This document shows positions 44,387 through 55,685 of a stretch of 64,000 nucleotides of DNA, piece by piece. The first letter of the stretch is position 1, and every line of letters starts with the position of its first letter. A model generated the notes under the pieces. That model made no database searches. It was not told where the DNA came from and saw only the letters and a list, made by a program, of their open reading frames with translations. Origin of the DNA: Phytopythium helicoides (Eukaryota > Oomycota > Peronosporomycetes > Pythiales > Pythiaceae); assembly GCA_024867545.1 (NCBI GenBank), contig JANFNE010000009.1, positions 124,001-188,000 on the forward strand. Direction: 5' to 3'. Both the position numbers and the translations under genes were made by a program.

Positions 44387-46068
44387 TTAGCCATGATTTG
44401 GAATATATCTGCACCAGCAGCAGGTTCGCTCTTGAAGACTTGGTCGCCTCGATTCTCCCCGAGTTTGTCTCGAAGGCTTTGCATAATGGCACTCACACGC
44501 GAATTCGGTGCGAGCACCACGACGCATCCTCCCCATCCCGCACCGGTCAACCTCGCCCCTAGTGCTCCGTTCTTCAGCGCTGTCGCAACCAGCACATCGA
44601 GCTCGTCACAGCTGCACTCGTACAGGTCCCGACAGCTCTCGTGGCTACTGTGCATCAATACCCCCAGCTCCTTGAAAATTGCCTCCGAAGTGCCGAAGTC
44701 GTTTGTGTTCTCTAAAGATGAACAGAGAGATACAAATCGATCAACGCGTTCGGATTCACCCCAAACGTGCTTCACTCGCTGCTGAAGCTTGAAGGGTAGC
44801 GTCGGCCCTGCATCAATGGCACGCTATCGAGATTGTTAGCCCCCAATAAACTCGCTTGAACATTCAAAAGGAAATGCCACACCTGAACGCTGCTTTGCAT
44901 GTCGGATCCTTCGAACAACGCAGATAAATCCATCCCGAAGCACTCGGAGCTTTCCATGTGTTCGACACTGTACTCACTCTCAGGGCAGAATTGAGTTGCC
45001 AAGTGCTGCAGCTCTTCGAACGACGCTGATGAGCCTCTAGCATCCCCAATGCGTTGCTGGAGTTCCGCTAGACGCTCAATCTGGGCGAACGAACGTGAAC
45101 AAAGCTCGTTAGAGACCGATGCAGGCACCACATGATAGTCTGCAAACACACCTTTTCCCAGCCATCAAGTCCATACTTCTTCCCCATCAGCTTGGCGGCC
45201 AAGGCGCACTCAACTACACGTTTGTTGTACCTCAAGGCGGCGTCCACAGCCTTCTCGGCGACAACACCACTGTTTGCTACGACGAAAGCATACCCATCTT
45301 CTTCACTTTTGCTCTCCATTCCTTGGATTTTGACTGGGTGAGCCTGCAGCGAGGGAGTAAACGAAATATGAAGGGCATTCCCGCGCTCGCCGAGGCACGA
45401 GATAGCCTGGTCCATGCCGCCACCAATCGTGCCAACGTGACGCTCTGCACGTCGACACGCGTCTGCCATCTCCAGTCGAGTAGGGAGTTCCCGCACCAAC
45501 TGCCCCGCTGATATCAAGCGCCGCACTCGACGCTAGCGCCGATGCCACCACTAGAGCGCTCGAGCTCGAAAGTCCGCAGGCAGGAGGCACTCGACCGTCG
45601 ACTAGCAACTTCACCGCGACGCGACCATAGCCTGTCGTGACATGTGTGCCAAGTAGATCCCGAGCAGCGAGAACTCCACAAACAACGTAGTTGGCCCAGC
45701 GCTGTCTCCCCGTGAATAGAGTCGGCTTGGAATCCACATCATCGAGTGGGAGATCCAGCGAGGCAGAACTGTAGGCATCAGGGTCAGCAGCCTCCATCTT
45801 GACGTGCAGAATCACGTTGCTCTCCTTCTCTGGGCGTGAAGGACCGCGAAGGCGACACATACATCTTGCTCGATGGCCATGGGGAGCACCGCGTACCCTT
45901 CATAGTCGACGTGCTCGCCGATGAGGTTGACACGCCCAGGAGCGCGCGCCACGCCATCTGGCGCGCAACCAAAGCGCTCACTGAAGATCGCGCGACATTG
46001 CGCACACGACCGACGCGTGCCTCTCCTCCCTCCTCCCTCAGCGAAACCGTTAGCTTCTGGAACGCCAT
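44383..46068 (-). CDS. Galactokinase-family sugar kinase, GALK2 (N-acetylgalactosamine kinase)-like
   Basis: GHMP kinase read over several frames. Near the start it shows [20 protein letters not shown], the galactokinase signature. It continues with [19 protein letters not shown] (ATP-binding Gly/Ser loop), [20 protein letters not shown] with the catalytic Asp region, [27 protein letters not shown] and, near the C-terminus, [16 protein letters not shown]. The GTIGGGMDQ form and the following [14 protein letters not shown] fit GALK2 better than GALK1. Introns lie near 45.1 and 44.8 kb. A frame change near 45515 (between ASSAA and [15 protein letters not shown]) and one near the N-terminus are needed, so the start at 46068 is provisional. 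The reaction is ATP-dependent phosphorylation of galactose or GalNAc at C1. Confidence 0.8.
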
Positions 46069-46267
46069 GCCGCTGGTTTATCGCGCGCTCTGCTCTTCTG
46101 CAAGTGACTGAGTGCGCGTGTACACGCAGCAGGGCGAGGACAACGCCCTCCCCGTCTTCGTCCCACAGTCTCAGCTGACCTGATATTTGCACCACATTAT
46201 TATGACCTCCGCTTCAACTTGATCAATTTGCGTGAGGCTCCTTTGGTCACGGTCACGTATCAACCAC

Positions 46268-47391
46268 GGCTTTGGTCTCGCTCGCTCAACTCGCTGGCAT
46301 TCGGCATTCGGCATTCGGCATTCGGCATTCGGCATTCGGCATTCAGCATTGGTTGGACCGAGCGAGTGGGAGGGCGAGCTGGCGCGCATACTCATCTTGC
46401 AGCCTGCCGCGGCTCGCACCAAGCTCCGGCAGTCGAGCGAAGCACATCAGACGGCAGGGCCCCCACGTGACCCCACTCGCGTGGATCGCTCGACCGGCCT
46501 AGCTGTAGCGCGGCCACTGGCTATGGCGCGCCGGAGCCAGCAGCGTTCGTCTCGGCCCTCGCTCGTCGTGTTCGTCCTCGTTCTCGTTCTCGTCTTTGGG
46601 CTCATTTGGTCACGCTCATGGTATCGGTCATTGGTGGCTTTGGTCTCGCTCGCTCAACTCGTTGGCATTCGGCATTCGGCATTCGGCATTCGGCATTCGG
46701 CATTCGGCATTCGGCATTCGGCATTCAGCATTGGTTGGACCGAGCGAGTGGGAGGGCGAGCTGGCGCGCATACTCATCTTGCAGCCTGCCGCGGCTCGCA
46801 CCAAGCTCCGGCAGTCGAGCGAAGCACATCAGACGGCAGGGCCCCCACGTGACCCCACTCGCGTGGATCGCTCGACCGGCCTAGCTGTAGCGCGGCCACT
46901 GGCTATGGCGCGCCGGAGCCAGCAGCGTTCGTCTCGGCCCTCGCTCGTCGTGTTCGTCCTCGTTCTCGTTCTCGTCTTTGGGCTCATTTGGTCACGCTCA
47001 TGGTATCGGTCATTGGTGGCTTTGGTCTCGCTCGCTCAACTCGTTGGCATTCGGCATTCGGCATTCGGCATTCGGCATTCGGCATTCGGCATTCGGCATT
47101 CGGCATTCGGCATTCAGCATTGGTTGGACCGAGCGAGTGGGAGGGCGAGCTGGCGCGCATACTCATCTTGCAGCCTGCCGCGGCTCGCACCAAGCTCCGG
47201 CAGTCGAGCGAAGCACATCAGACGGCAGGGCCCCCACGTGACCCCACTCGCGTGGATCGCTCGACCGGCCTAGCTGTAGCGCGGCCACTGGCTATGGCGC
47301 GCCGGAGCCAGCAGCGTTCGTCTCGGCCCTCGCTCGTCGTGTTCGTCCTCGTTCTCGTTCTCGTCTTTGGGCTCATTTGGTCACGCTCATG
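46268..47391. repeat. Three tandem copies of a 370-383-bp unit with an expanding 7-mer
   Basis: Units begin with ggctttggtctcgctcgctc at 46268, 46635 and 47018 and end with gggctcatttggtcacgctc. Each contains a (ggcattc)n tract, 7 copies in the first, about 9 in the second and more in the third; this explains the length difference. The remainder (from cagcattggttggaccgagc to the unit end) is near-identical. Long open frames across the array (up to 225 residues) are repeat artefacts. The array lies just upstream of the GALK2-like gene. Confidence 0.9.
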
Positions 47392-47569
47392 GCTCTGCAT
47401 TTTTCGTCTCAGCTCTCGCTCGTCACATTCGCTTTCGGGATCATGGTCTCGTTCACGGTCATAGGATCGTTCCCGGTCATTGGCTCTTTCATGGTCATGG
47501 GATCGTTTGTGGTCATGGCCTCGTGCGGGGTCTCTGCAAGACAACAACACGTCAGCCTCATCTCGCACT

Positions 47570-47630
47570 ATCGACGCAGACCCACTTCGCGTACCTGCGT
47601 CTCGCCATACTGCGCTCTCCTGGTCCTCGC
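47570..47630 (+). repeat. 61-bp direct repeat, copy 1
   Basis: Starts atcgacgcagacccacttcg and matches 48390-48451 in the same orientation with about 9 differences (shared gtacctgcg, ctcgccata, ctctcctggtcct). Between the copies, 47.7-48.3 kb has no gene. A short frame near 47980 (LDVCSLGVMLS) recalls a kinase subdomain IX but is too short to call. Confidence 0.65.
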
Positions 47631-48389
47631 GCTGTCTCACTGCCGCCGCTCGCTGCGTCGCTCTCGCTCGTCCTCGCTCGCGCCTGCAGCCTCGGAGACG
47701 TGAGAAGCCCCCGCAACGCTCAACAACTGCCGACCTGTGTGTCCTCGGAGCTCGCTGGGCGTCTCAAAGCCTGGAGATGTGAGCGCGAGCCGGCGGATCT
47801 GGGAATGCGAGGGCCTTCGAGGCGAGCGCAGGCGACCTGGTGGAGAAGGAAAGTTCTTGAAAAGTCGCGGAGACCGCTGATTGGCTGAAGATGCGGTTTT
47901 CAATCATTTTGACGAATGGAATGATGGGAGTGATTTGTTTCGACCAATGGTTGCAACCCATCATACCAAGTTGAAGCTGGCTTCAACTTGGACGTGTGCT
48001 CGCTTGGCGTCATGCTTTCTCCCCTGCTCACGCCGAAGAAGCCTCGTACGCTCCCTACGCACTGCACATGCTGACGTAGTGTGGCGTCCTTGAGGTGCAC
48101 GAACTAGGGGGAACGGTGCAGCACCAGTTCTCGCTGCAAAAACTACCTGCTCGCCTTCACGTGCATGATGCTGCTGGTGCACCCGGAGTGGCGACCTGCG
48201 TCGCCTAATTCTGTCGGTGTAGGGGTAGTCTAACCAAGTCGCCGATTTCGCCCCATCACTGTCGCTGGTTGTCGTTTGGTAGTTATCGCGTCGAAGGGAA
48301 GGCGACGGGAAATGAAGTCGCGAGTAGCTCGACGGGTCGATTCGTTGCACTTGCGATCATACCTTCTGTGTTTGGAGATTGTTTTTCTC

Positions 48390-48451
48390 CATCGACACAG
48401 ACCCACCTTGGGTACCTGCGCCTCGCCATACAGCACTCTCCTGGTCCTTGC
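48390..48451 (+). repeat. 61-bp direct repeat, copy 2
   Basis: Counterpart of 47570-47630, 820 bp downstream, located just before the M28B peptidase relic. Both could be remains of a flanking repeat of an old insertion. Confidence 0.6.
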
Positions 48452-48544
48452 TCGTTCGACGACCGCTGCTCGTTACGTCGCCCTCGTTCGTCAGATCCTC
48501 GCAAAGCTGGGTGGTCGCCGCGCTCCTGATGTGCTTTTGGAGCA

Positions 48545-49275
48545 ATGGTCGGCGCAGATGGCGGACATGCGTGCCAAGACTGGTATTTGGATTGCTGGAA
48601 CGCTCGCCCCGACCACTTCATCACATTCACGGGCTCTGGGTCCGACTTTACGCCCTTCTACCAACACCTCGGCGTCATCTCAGTCAACCTCGCGTTCGGA
48701 ATCGGCTACACGCAATACGGCGTCTACCACTCAACCATGGACAGCGTGCACTACATGGAAACGGTAGGTGACCCGCTGTTTGCCTCCCAGGCGTCCATGT
48801 TTCGGTGGTGGGGTCTCCTCGCACTGAGTCTGGCCGACCGACCAATCATCCCGTTCGACTTCTCAAAGTACGGCCTCGTCACGGCCAACGGTCTCGATGA
48901 CTTCGCCGCCCAGCTCTAGGCTCGCCATCAGAGCGACTTATATCTCTCGGCCTTGCGTGCGGCCATTCACAGCTTTTCCGTCTACACGGACGCGTTCCGG
49001 GCTAGTGTGAATGCTCTTGACTACAGCTTGGACGAGAGCAAGCTCCCAACTGCAAATGGCAAGCTCGTTCGGAGCGATGCCTGGTCTTGGAGTCGGGCCT
49101 GCCACATCGTCCCTGGTACAAGCACATGATCTTTGGCCCTGGGTACTATGCTGGCTACGCTGGCATGGCTTTCCCGAGCGTTGGTGACGCCATCGCGTTC
49201 GACGACGACAGCGAGAAGCTGCAGCTTCGCGTGAATGAGGTCACGCGTGTCGGCTGTTGTAGTGAACGCGTTTGA
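48545..49275 (+). pseudogene. M28B peptidase (glutamate carboxypeptidase II/transferrin-receptor-like), C-terminal relic
   Basis: Fragments follow the C-terminal half of GCPII-type proteins in order. GSGSDFTPFYQHLGV is the catalytic-domain loop, YGVYHSTMDSVHYMETVGDP carries the zinc-binding His of the family, LALSLADRPIIPFDFSKYG follows, and HRPWYKHMIFGPGYYAGYAG with FPSVGDAI lies in the helical dimerisation domain. The gene is broken by a stop at 48917-48919 and a frame change near 49085. The N-terminal protease-associated part and most of the catalytic domain are absent, and the 3' end runs into the Crinkler locus. So it is a truncated pseudogene of a zinc exopeptidase. Confidence 0.8.
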
Positions 49276-49409
49276 AAAGAGTAATCGAATGAGTCATCCC
49301 GTTGAGCCAACGAGTTCGGAACATCGGAAAAATCGGGGTCGTTCTCGGTCGTCGCAGAGAAAAGATCAAGCGAGGTAGCTACTCGGTCGAAGGCATTGCT
49401 GGAAAAGAG

Positions 49410-51197
49410 ATGGCGCGCAAAGTGTGGTTCCAGCTCGTGGACGCTGCAACTCGCGACGCCTACGCGGACACCACGGCCGGCTCAGTGCAATTGACCGACG
49501 AAGCTACGGATATTGCTGATCTCCGACATGCAGTTTTTGCCAATGTTTCACGCGCTCTTCCTGCGAACGTGATTGCAGCCAGCCTGCGAGTTTACGCGAA
49601 CAGAGCAACGTACGATGATGAGAATGCCCAGCCTTTGACGCCATGGGCCTCAGTGATTGGTTTTGGCGCATCGGGGGAGGACGCACTCATCGTGGAAGTG
49701 CCGCAGCGAGAGAGTGGTGGTTTTAAAGATGGTATCAACCTTCAAGGACCTCATCTCGCGCGCGAGGAACTTCTCCGTAGTGTCTACGCGATGAGAAACC
49801 ACCGATTCATCCTCTTCTTATCGCCAGCAGCGTCGGGGAAGACGTCGTTGTTGTCACTACTTGCTCGCAAATATCCAGGCATGAATTGCATCTTCGTTTC
49901 TTTTCTTGATCCAGAGATATCGGCGTTTGACCAGCTGCGATTATGCGGGATCGATCTCACCAGCAGCACATCAAACCTTAGCGAGGATCAACGCCATGTT
50001 ATTATGCTGGATGATGCTCAAGCGAAGTATCATGAGACGGGGTTTTGGAGCACCTTGATCAAGGGTACTGCGTTTTGGTTACCAGCCAATGTTGGCTTCA
50101 TCATCTGTGCGACGCATGCATTCGAAGGTGGAGAGGAGAGTCCAGTGGAGTTCCAATGGCTTGCGACGTTTAACCGAAACGATTTCTTGTTGAGTGACGA
50201 AGAAGCACGCGAATTCTTGACATTGCCTTCACCAATGGGATTGCCCGACAAGATGAAGAAACAAAATTTTATGGATTTGGTGGTTCGTGAGTGCAATGGA
50301 CTTATTGGTGCGTTGCGCATTTCCATCGATGCAGTGGTGGCCCATTTTTCCAAGCGCCCAGCTGCATCAGAGACCGAATTGGTTGCGTACTATCTTTCTA
50401 GAGATTTACTGCATCAAATGGCACGATGCTTCGGTAGTAAACACATGACACCGACGAGCTTGGAGCTTCGGCAGTTTTTGATTGATTGCCTTGTTACTGC
50501 GCCGAATGACCTCAACTTTGGGCCGAAGCTCGCCTATGAAGAGAATCATTGCCTCATGACTTTGAAGAAAACTGGTATCCTCATCGAAGCTGATCAGCAC
50601 GTGAAATTTTCGTCTCCTTTGGCAGAGAAGTACTACAGCCAGTGGCTTTTTCCGACTCGCGCAGGTGCCAACCCATCGTCGCTGCGTGAACTGATCATGA
50701 GAGTGATCGGCAACATGTCAGCACGTGTGCTACGACAGTCTGTGGTTGACGGCACGAACTTCCCCAAGAAAGCTACATTCCAGCATCTATTCGTGGAAGG
50801 CCTCGCTTTGAACACCAGTACGAGGTGCTCGATTTGCCTAGAATTGTCACGCGTATTCCCTTCACACCAATCAACTGGCGGTGGCGAGCCACCGAAGATC
50901 AAAGGAGAAATTGACTTTTATCTCAACGGGGATCTGCGTTGGGGACTTGAGCTGCTCGTGAATGGAGACAACATCGGTGAGCACAGGACACAATTCACAC
51001 CAGGCGGAAAATATGTTGCACTTGCAATGAACGATTATGCCGTCATCGACCTTCGAGGCAACGAGACTGGGGAACCCACTGGCGTCATTCTCATGGAAAA
51101 TCGGGTGTCGGTGTTTTTTCAACAGGGGAACTACTCAAGTTGCAAGTGCGTATTTGGAATGGATGAGGTCATCTACGAGATTCCGTTGAAAGGTTAG
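49410..51197 (+). CDS. Crinkler (CRN)-type protein: ubiquitin-like head, P-loop NTPase, nuclease-like tail
   Basis: From the first ATG in frame (49410) the protein is 595 residues and intact. Residues ~1-100 form the Crinkler N-terminal ubiquitin-like header (VWFQLVDAATRDAYAD, then EDALIVEVP). Residues ~115-440 form a P-loop NTPase: FLSPAASGKTSLL (Walker A, K144) and HVIMLDDAQ (Walker B, ~197-202). Residues ~499-595 resemble a PD-(D/E)xK nuclease fold, with GEIDFYLNGDLRWGLELLVNG giving candidate acidic residues E500, D502 and E514. This NTPase-plus-nuclease arrangement is known for the Crinkler family in oomycetes, where members act as host-directed or intragenomic-conflict proteins. No signal peptide or canonical LFLAK motif is obvious. 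It lies in an accessory block next to a pseudogene. Confidence 0.75.
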   Translation: MARKVWFQLVDAATRDAYADTTAGSVQLTDEATDIADLRHAVFANVSRALPANVIAASLRVYANRATYDDENAQPLTPWASVIGFGASGEDALIVEVPQRESGGFKDGINLQGPHLAREELLRSVYAMRNHRFILFLSPAASGKTSLLSLLARKYPGMNCIFVSFLDPEISAFDQLRLCGIDLTSSTSNLSEDQRHVIMLDDAQAKYHETGFWSTLIKGTAFWLPANVGFIICATHAFEGGEESPVEFQWLATFNRNDFLLSDEEAREFLTLPSPMGLPDKMKKQNFMDLVVRECNGLIGALRISIDAVVAHFSKRPAASETELVAYYLSRDLLHQMARCFGSKHMTPTSLELRQFLIDCLVTAPNDLNFGPKLAYEENHCLMTLKKTGILIEADQHVKFSSPLAEKYYSQWLFPTRAGANPSSLRELIMRVIGNMSARVLRQSVVDGTNFPKKATFQHLFVEGLALNTSTRCSICLELSRVFPSHQSTGGGEPPKIKGEIDFYLNGDLRWGLELLVNGDNIGEHRTQFTPGGKYVALAMNDYAVIDLRGNETGEPTGVILMENRVSVFFQQGNYSSCKCVFGMDEVIYEIPLKG

Positions 51198-52016
51198 CTG
51201 AGGTTCAAAGGTGTGAACGAGAGCGGTGACTCCACCACGCTACCATCTATCGACCTGATCTCTTCTCTTTTTGGTTTTGAATTGAATACGCATCATGATG
51301 CCACCGGTATCCTTAAACACTACCTTTCGTCCGTTTACTTCTTTGGGGAGGCAGCCAAGCACATCTCCAGTGCGAGCGATATTTCCGTTTGATTCAAATG
51401 ACTACTGTAGTAAGATGTCGCCCTATTATGTAATCCGGTTCAGGGCGGCGCTGCATGGGAAGACCTCGACGACGACGGCATTGATGTGCGGTTGAACGCG
51501 TCGAACGCGTCGGCCCCGGAGGTGTGTCCGAAGGGTCCGACCTCCATTTTCAACCAGTTGTCGCTCTACAGCAAAGACAAGGCGAGCGACTTTCGCGACA
51601 AGATCACTATCGAGACGTAAATCGACAGTAGATATGCCAGCCTATTGCGGTCAAGACCATCACTGGCGATGGACTCAATTCGAGACCCTACACGACTCCC
51701 GTATGGTGGAGGGCGACCCGAACAACGCGGACGTGTGCTCGCATTTTAATTCTCGTCTCGGCGTCATGCTTTTCCCCGTGACAGGTTTGCAACCGCATCT
51801 AGTTCACTTCAACATGCGCGTCAAGTCCATCCGGAATATATTCCGCCTCTCTCATTGGTCGACACCACCTCCTTCTCGCTCTCCCATTGGTCAAAATAAA
51901 ATCAAACCGACACCCTACGTTGGTTGCTGCGCCGCTATGGCGCCGATCATGGTCGACGTCGGGCGCCGCCGCATTTCCCGCCGCCCCCTCGCCGCCCCCA
52001 GCGCGCTCCGCCGGCC
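51198..52016. other. Accessory intergenic stretch
   Basis: Contains coding-like scraps only. A frame around 51440-51620 reads AAWEDLDDDGIDVRLN and FNQLSLYSKDKASDFRDKIT, of unknown family and without a start. Close to the next gene, a short frame from the ATG at 51937 ends across the ATG at 52017 and could act as an upstream ORF. Confidence 0.4.
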
Positions 52017-54311
52017 ATGAAGAGCCCTGCTGCCCTCGCTAAAGCCCCGCGCGTGCTCGTGGTCGGCGCGGGGCCCGTCGGAATGGCCGCTGGATTTTTG
52101 CTGGAGCGCGTTTACGGCGTGTCCACACGCGTCGTGGAGCGCCAGGCGCGGCCCACAACGCACCCGCAGGCGCACTTCATCAACCTGCGCTCCATGGAGG
52201 TGCTCTACGCGACCATGCCCGAGTTCCACGACCGCCTGCTGGCCCACGCGGCCCCCAGCCACCTGGTGGGCTGTTTGATCGGTGATGACAGGCTCGAGAT
52301 TGAGAAGCGACGCGCTGACAGGGCTCGCGTTCGTGCTGCTGCAGTGGAGAGACTACATTTACTGCACGGGAGGGGGAAAAGAGCGAGAGTTTGCGCGAGT
52401 TGACCAGTTTGGGCCCTGTACGAGAAACTGATGGCTGGAAAATTCGCTGGGGATTGCATCACTGACTGCTGACTGCTGACTGGTGCAGGCATTCCTCGCA
52501 CAGATGGGACCAAGCCAGACGGACTGCGGGACGCTCTGGCGCCGATCTCCCCCACAAACTTCTTGCACTTCCCGCAGAACCAGTTTGAGGAGATGCTGGA
52601 CGAGTATGTGGCCGAGAACGGCGTCAAGGTGGACCGTGGCGTGGAGCTCGTTGACCTGAAGACTCGAAAGGGCGACGGCCCCACCAGAGTTTCGCTCCGC
52701 CATCTGTACGCCACTTTCAAAGTATTTTGTTTTCTATTGACACGCCTCGGGCTAACCGGCATCTGCGAATGATTGCAGAGCATCCAACGATGTTGAGCAT
52801 GCCGAGTATGACTACGTGATTGCTGCCGACGGTGCCCACAGTATGGTGCGGCAGCTCTGTGGTATTGATATGGCTGGCGCTCTCAACCTGCAAACAATCG
52901 CGAACGTGCACTTTACGAGTCACTCCCTATCTGAAGCAGCCCGCGAAAACCCAGCAATGCTCTACTTTGTGGTGCGTGTCTATCATTGCACATTACAAAC
53001 GCGCCATCGCTTTGCTCAGATAACGTTGCTATCCAGTTCAACCAAGATGTGATCGGTGTGCTGATCGCGCATGACCTCAACAAGGGCGAGTGGGTATTTC
53101 AAATCCCCTTCTTCCCACCGCAGGAGTCGCTCGAGTGGGATTTCTCGGTCGACCAGTGCAAAGCAATCGTTGAAAAAATCCTGCCAAGTAGCAAGGCCGC
53201 ATCCGTCGGGGATGATATCAATATTCTTTCAGTGGGTCAGTGGCGAATGGGCGCACGAGTTGCCAAGCAGTACGGCGTCAATAACCGCATCTTCCTCGTT
53301 GGCGATGCCGCGCATCAATTTCCGCCTGCCGGTGGCTTTGGCATGAACACGGGGCTTCAGGATGCACACAACCTGGTATGGAAGCTAGCGCTCAAGATCC
53401 AAAGTGAGCAGCAGGGCACACCGTCGGATGATACTCTTCTGGACTCCTACGAGCGTGAACGCCAGCATATAGCGAAGATCAATACGCAGTTTGCTCTGCG
53501 CAATGTCGAGCGTACGATGAAAGTGCCAACCGCACTGAACGTGTCGCACAATAATGCAAAGCTACTTGCACGACTTGTAAACTCGGCCCCACTCAAGTAC
53601 ATGCCGCTGCAACTTCAGCGTGAGTTTGTGCAACGAATCATGAAGGTCGGCAAGCTTCCACTAGGGATGCTTGACGAAGCCGAGACTAGTGCGCTTGGTG
53701 CGCACATGCGCCGAAAGGTGCAGGACATTGTATCTCATCGCCATAGCTTGGGGATGCTGTTTTACCACTTTGACATTGGCTTCTCGTACAACACGACGAA
53801 GTGGGAAAAACAAGCTAAGCAGCTGATGCAAGACTCATCTCTCGATCAGTCCGTGCTTTTTCGATCCGACGTCGGCCGAAGTGGCTCAGAGAGCGACGTG
53901 GTGTTTGAGCCGACTTTCAGCGAAGGTGTGCGATTCCCTCACATTTGGCTTGAAGATCCGACCAACAACTCCAGACTTTCGTCGCTGAACTTGGTTGGTT
54001 GCGCAACCCTTCATCCGAGTAATGCCGACAAAGCCGTGCAGTATGTTTTGGTTGCCGACGCGAATGAAGATCTGGGTGGCCTGAGCGAACGTCTTCCATC
54101 GCCTCTGGGTACCAAGAATGTGACTTTGGTGCTTCTGTCAAGTGGATCTCCCGTTCCACTGCCCGACGCGTCCTCTGGTTTTGATCGTATCGTATCGTAT
54201 CACATTGCCGATGACGCTAGAAGCTTAAGTGCATGGCGCACGTTTGTCGAACGCAACCGCGCCGCCCTCATCCGCCCAGATGGCCATGTTGCTTCGCTAT
54301 GGTCGCATTAG
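52017..54311 (+). CDS. FAD-dependent aromatic-ring monooxygenase (phenol hydroxylase/PheA-TfdB type)
   Basis: About 6 exons. Exon 1 from ATG 52017 has RVLVVGAGPVGMAAGFLLE, the dinucleotide-binding GxGxxG. A short exon around 52346-52412 gives DYIYCTGGGKEREFARVDQFG. Further exons encode SPTNFLHFPQNQFEEML, EYDYVIAADGAHSMVRQL (the DG motif), and from ~53040 the long last exon with NRIFLVGDAAHQFPPAGGFGMNTG, the second FAD/NAD(P)H GD motif, followed by LQDAHNLVWKLA. The C-terminal ~200 residues (RFPHIWLED to SLSAWRTFVERNRAALIRPDG) match the thioredoxin-like tail of phenol 2-monooxygenase relatives. The reaction is probably NAD(P)H-dependent hydroxylation of an aromatic compound, and the substrate is unknown. 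A possible upstream ORF overlaps the start. Confidence 0.85.
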
Positions 54312-54452
54312 CTGCAGTACCGGTAGACGAACGACAAGTTTTGAGACAACCTCTTCGTTTATGGTCGCTTAGAGATCAAAACAAACCGATAAAACGATAA
54401 CAAGCTCAAATCGAAGGTAGGCCAAACAATTCACGCTGTTATTGAACGGGTA

Positions 54453-55685
54453 TCACTGTGTAGTAGTTAAGACAAGATCACTATCGTTTAGCAACTTGCG
54501 CATGGCCCATCCATTTCGCTTGTTGGAATCCCCGTCCGAATGCCGCCAGGTCCAAAATGACCAGCCACCACGAGGGATATTGTTGAAGATTTCCAATTGA
54601 CGAGCTCCAAAGTCTCGGAATTTATCTAAGGCATTGTCAAATGTCCCGCTCGGCGCTCCCATGGACCATTCTCCGATGAGCAATGGTGGGCGGGTAGAAG
54701 CTGTTGCAGGAGCAAGTGTTGAATTCCAGTAGCCCTTGACAACGTTGATCAGCCCGTCCGCACTGATTCCATCATAGCCCCACAAGAAGTATGAGTGGAG
54801 CTCATGCCACACGTTTGTGTAGTCCGATGTGTCAAGCATGCCAACGAGATGGTTGGCGTCTTGCTCACTCACAAATGGCATAAATGTGAGGATGCAGTTG
54901 TTGCTGGTGTTGCGCACGCGAGTGTATGAGTCCACATAGAACTGGTGAAGTACATCACGATCAGTGGGTAAGCGGGGCTCGTTCATGACGTTCATGCCTA
55001 GAAATGCAGGGCTGTTGTTGTATCGATCAGCAAGGAACCCGACGACATACACAGAGCTCTTAACATTGTCGGTCAATGTGCTCCAGCTGGTCACGTTTGG
55101 GTTCGGCGAAGCGCTGTGGTCATAACCGTTCTGACTTCCTTGGTGGGCGTGGAAGCTTAACATCACCGACACATTGTGTGTAATTGCCCATGAGTTGATG
55201 AGCGTGTCTAGGTACTTGAGCGATCCGCGTGCATAGTGGTCAATTTGGCTCGAAAATGCTGGAGGAAGAGATGTATTGTCTTGGAAAGCGTCGCGGATGA
55301 TCCAGTACCCAACAGGCACGCGCACAGTATTCAAGCCTCGAGCAGCAATCTGACGGATGTCGTCTTCGCAAATCCACGTATCACGGTGAAGTTCAAAAGC
55401 TGCAGTGCCAGCCTCCATGCCCAGAAGGGTCATCACTGCGTACTCGCCTTGTGTTGCAATTTCAGCTGGCACGTTCGTCCACAATGAGGAGCCCATGGAC
55501 AGCCAATATTCTGCCACAAGCCACCCTCCAAGGTTTGTTGAGCGTACAGGCACATCACCTCGACGGATCTTGGCTTGAACATGCTCGCTCACCTGAACGT
55601 CACTTGCTTCAACAAATCTAGAAAAGATTGCAGCAGCAGAAAGAGTTGCCATTAACGCGCCCGAGAGGGTGAGGGAATAGCGCAT
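54453..55685 (-). CDS. Secreted GH5 glucan 1,3-beta-glucosidase
   Basis: Single exon, 410 residues. Residues 1-27 form a signal peptide (LMATLSAAAIFSRFVEASD). The GH5/exo-1,3-beta-glucanase fold has RSTNLGGWLVAEYW at the start, NTVRVPVGYWI, SFHAHQGSQNGYDHS (substrate loop), FLGMNVMNEP with the acid/base E236, HSYFLWGYDG, and LLIGEWSMG with the nucleophile E339. The end RGGWSFWTWRHS is typical. The enzyme releases glucose from the non-reducing ends of beta-1,3-glucans, which form oomycete cell walls, mycolaminarin and plant callose. Several NxS/T sites suggest glycosylation. It is a close paralogue of the next gene, in tandem on the same strand. Confidence 0.9.
   Translation of the reverse strand: MRYSLTLSGALMATLSAAAIFSRFVEASDVQVSEHVQAKIRRGDVPVRSTNLGGWLVAEYWLSMGSSLWTNVPAEIATQGEYAVMTLLGMEAGTAAFELHRDTWICEDDIRQIAARGLNTVRVPVGYWIIRDAFQDNTSLPPAFSSQIDHYARGSLKYLDTLINSWAITHNVSVMLSFHAHQGSQNGYDHSASPNPNVTSWSTLTDNVKSSVYVVGFLADRYNNSPAFLGMNVMNEPRLPTDRDVLHQFYVDSYTRVRNTSNNCILTFMPFVSEQDANHLVGMLDTSDYTNVWHELHSYFLWGYDGISADGLINVVKGYWNSTLAPATASTRPPLLIGEWSMGAPSGTFDNALDKFRDFGARQLEIFNNIPRGGWSFWTWRHSDGDSNKRNGWAMRKLLNDSDLVLTTTQ

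Noticed and set aside
46232..47273. Long frames of 206-225 residues over the 370-383-bp tandem repeat
   Set aside because: Repeating translation due to the tandem array; no independent coding evidence.
47980..48200. Kinase subdomain IX-like phrase (LDVCSLGVMLS)
   Set aside because: Only about ten residues resemble a kinase. Insufficient for a pseudogene call.
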